Part shown: piece after piece, positions 63,701-64,000 of the stretch
Layout of the letters: every line of letters begins with the position of its first letter
Numbering within the stretch: the stretch's first letter is position 1
NCBI GenBank assembly: GCA_963733085.1
Contig: CAVTBY010000012.1
Coordinates: 1-64,000 of the forward strand
Origin: Desertimonas sp963733085
GTDB lineage: Bacteria; Actinomycetota; Acidimicrobiia; Acidimicrobiales; Ilumatobacteraceae
Direction of reading: 5' to 3'
DNA: 64,000 bases
Position numbers and translations under genes: made by a program
Notes under the pieces: generated by a model
What the model saw: only the letters and a program-made list of their open reading frames with translations
What the model was told of the DNA's origin: nothing
Databases searched by the model: none

Positions 63701-64000
63701 TCGTCGGCGACAACGACGAGACGCCAGTCGGCCGGGCCGGTGAGTGCGGCGAGTTGGACGAGCAACGAGCGGGCGACCGACTGGCTGTGGTGGCCGACGA
63801 GGGCGACGGACTGGCCGGGCCCGAGGCTCGTCGTGACCGGTACGTCATCGAGTGACCGATGGCGTTCGACGATCGCCTCGGCATCGGTCGACAACTCGCC
63901 GGGGGAGCAGTCGACAACTGCGGACCAGGCCATCGTCCCCCAACCGAGCGACACGGTGAAGCCGTCGTGATGGTCGGCCCGCCGCGCCCACAGTTCTGCG
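60700..64000 (-). CDS. EccC/EssC-like FtsK/SpoIIIE ATPase (N-terminus beyond window edge)
   Basis: The frame is open to the right edge, beyond the GTG at 63954: upstream in-frame codons read ELWARRADHHDGFTVSLGWG, the usual run-in to the first ATPase. The first FtsK/SpoIIIE domain has Walker A IAGTTGSGKSELLRTLVAS, FVLIDYKGGSTFDACADLPH, LVVVIDEFAAMAADLPGF and GIHLILATQRPAGVVSDEI. Two further domains have weaker P-loops (GSMGSGTTTAVRTL and VGPARSGRSTALIRLIAG). This is the three-ATPase layout of the type VII secretion motor. No EsxA-like WXG100 gene is in the window. Confidence 0.9.
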   Translation of the reverse strand, partial: AELWARRADHHDGFTVSLGWGTMAWSAVVDCSPGELSTDAEAIVERHRSLDDVPVTTSLGPGQSVALVGHHSQSVARSLLVQLAALTGPADWRLVVVADDPTQWEWAAWLPHASSSHGFHVGPLIAAAEDGSLAGVLAAVDDSDGRHVVVVTDRPELLSNRTGALRRFLAAAPSVAVIAVVPPAGVVPPLCRSELRISSLCTARWFPDLAAVTVSGRVHAAGVSATVAGDAARRMARIHDPENPDEADGACPTSVALSRVVARRGLAALDDSIAVAAAWRLGGGGDGERRSPTHPRAVLGMTADGAVEIDLVRDGPHALIAGTTGSGKSELLRTLVASLAAGASPDDLTFVLIDYKGGSTFDACADLPHTVGLVTDLDERLAERALVSLEAEVRRRERLLRGVGADEVDAYRAAVGADIDPLPRLVVVIDEFAAMAADLPGFLPALVGVAQRGRSLGIHLILATQRPAGVVSDEIRANTNLRIALRLQDRADAIDIVGVADPASFPRGIPGRAMLRLGAGETVVFQTAHSSGAHRTHGGALRVRHGVDDGGSASGDRRRPGAHDRSPVTELATLTRSIRAAASLSDVRPPFRPWLEPLPAVLTASALDGDAIGLIDEPADQRQAPLRWDRNAGNLVLIGSMGSGTTTAVRTLIAAAGSVPHCYVIDARGDGLLDAVAELPTCGAVVGLHDAERRVRLVRFLADELARRQAQPAAPRQPIILAIDGLGALLACLAGPADIDDHARLLRVLIDGAAAGIHTVATIERPGGVAHAALAALTQRWLFHVDDPIECVTLGVRASAVPPPIPGRILVVDRRCEAQLAVLPLPLPLPSLAASAVTPQPAAPVTIGVLGDDIDGRTLPASTHRDGATAIVIGVEFATLALGRLDLPDGEHALVVGPARSGRSTALIRLIAGWRAAHPGGIVVLHCPRPSSPVALWASASIGDEAEYAAGEDEILAAVNGGSRRILVVVDDAERVADPSGRLAALANERHPNVTIVAAGRPDALRAMYGHWTAVIRRSRIGLVMSTGADTDGDLFGEPLPRRLPIAARPGLAWMIDAGGRRLVQVGRHAAGATSVSDEPRPIASRHDTRLPLLRIDRE

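Overview
The window is high-GC bacterial DNA with short intergenic gaps and many start/stop overlaps (ATGA, GTGA). Gene content points to an actinobacterium: a CGNR zinc-finger regulator, F420-type PPOX and LLM oxidoreductases, an ispD-ispF-rlmB operon, Thr-rich secreted proteins and a type VII-like FtsK/SpoIIIE ATPase. A member of Acidimicrobiia is my best guess from gene style only; there is no rRNA here to settle it.

Layout. 1-3.3 kb: a three-gene leftward operon (AhpD-like, DUF1348, MOSC) facing a CGNR regulator across a perfect 16-bp palindrome, then endonuclease III. 3.4-7.6 kb: a histidine-kinase scrap and three paralogues of an uncharacterised secreted family (one dead, two intact and divergent). 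7.6-17.7 kb: a PucR regulator coupled to a frameshifted MEDS/DcmR-type sensor, divergent from a compact chaperone operon (small ORF, dnaK, grpE, cbpA-type dnaJ, cbpM-like, clpB, zinc-finger thioredoxin). It is followed by a broken thioredoxin-reductase-like gene fused to an IS481 transposase remnant.

19.8-32.4 kb: a decaying integrative element in a tRNA-Thr(UGU) gene, bounded by a 44-bp direct repeat. It carries a tyrosine integrase, an excisionase-like protein, a nucleotidyltransferase/partner gene pair coupled to the integrase, a wrecked MobF/TrwC relaxase and cargo: Hsp20, a hemolysin-III protein, a PPOX flavoprotein, small proteins, and two copies of an HTH regulator each with the same divergent operator region.

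32.4-42.1 kb: DUF4395, F420-PPOX, the rlmB/ispF/ispD/Crp operon, an ABC-2 type exporter and an OpuC-like osmolyte importer with a low-complexity binding protein. 42.1-55.8 kb: catabolic and envelope genes (LLM oxidoreductase, SsnA-like amidohydrolase, two-component system, Thr- and Ser/Asn-rich secreted proteins, DUF6065, CapA-like protein, FAD-less xanthine-dehydrogenase-like enzyme, LuxR regulator, FAD oxidoreductase, N-carbamoyl-D-amino-acid-hydrolase-like enzyme). 56.0-57.8 kb: a complete but frameshifted IS with 19-bp inverted repeats and a 5-bp target duplication. 58.5-64 kb: a NatA/NatB-like ABC exporter behind a 35-bp palindrome, and a large EccC/EssC-like ATPase running off the right edge.

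Many well-conserved genes (rlmB, ispF, OpuC binding protein and permease, integrase, relaxase) carry single-base frameshifts. This is either widespread decay or indel error in the assembly; I mark such genes as disrupted and give the approximate break point. Several palindromic intergenic elements, one present twice, are not explained by the genes.
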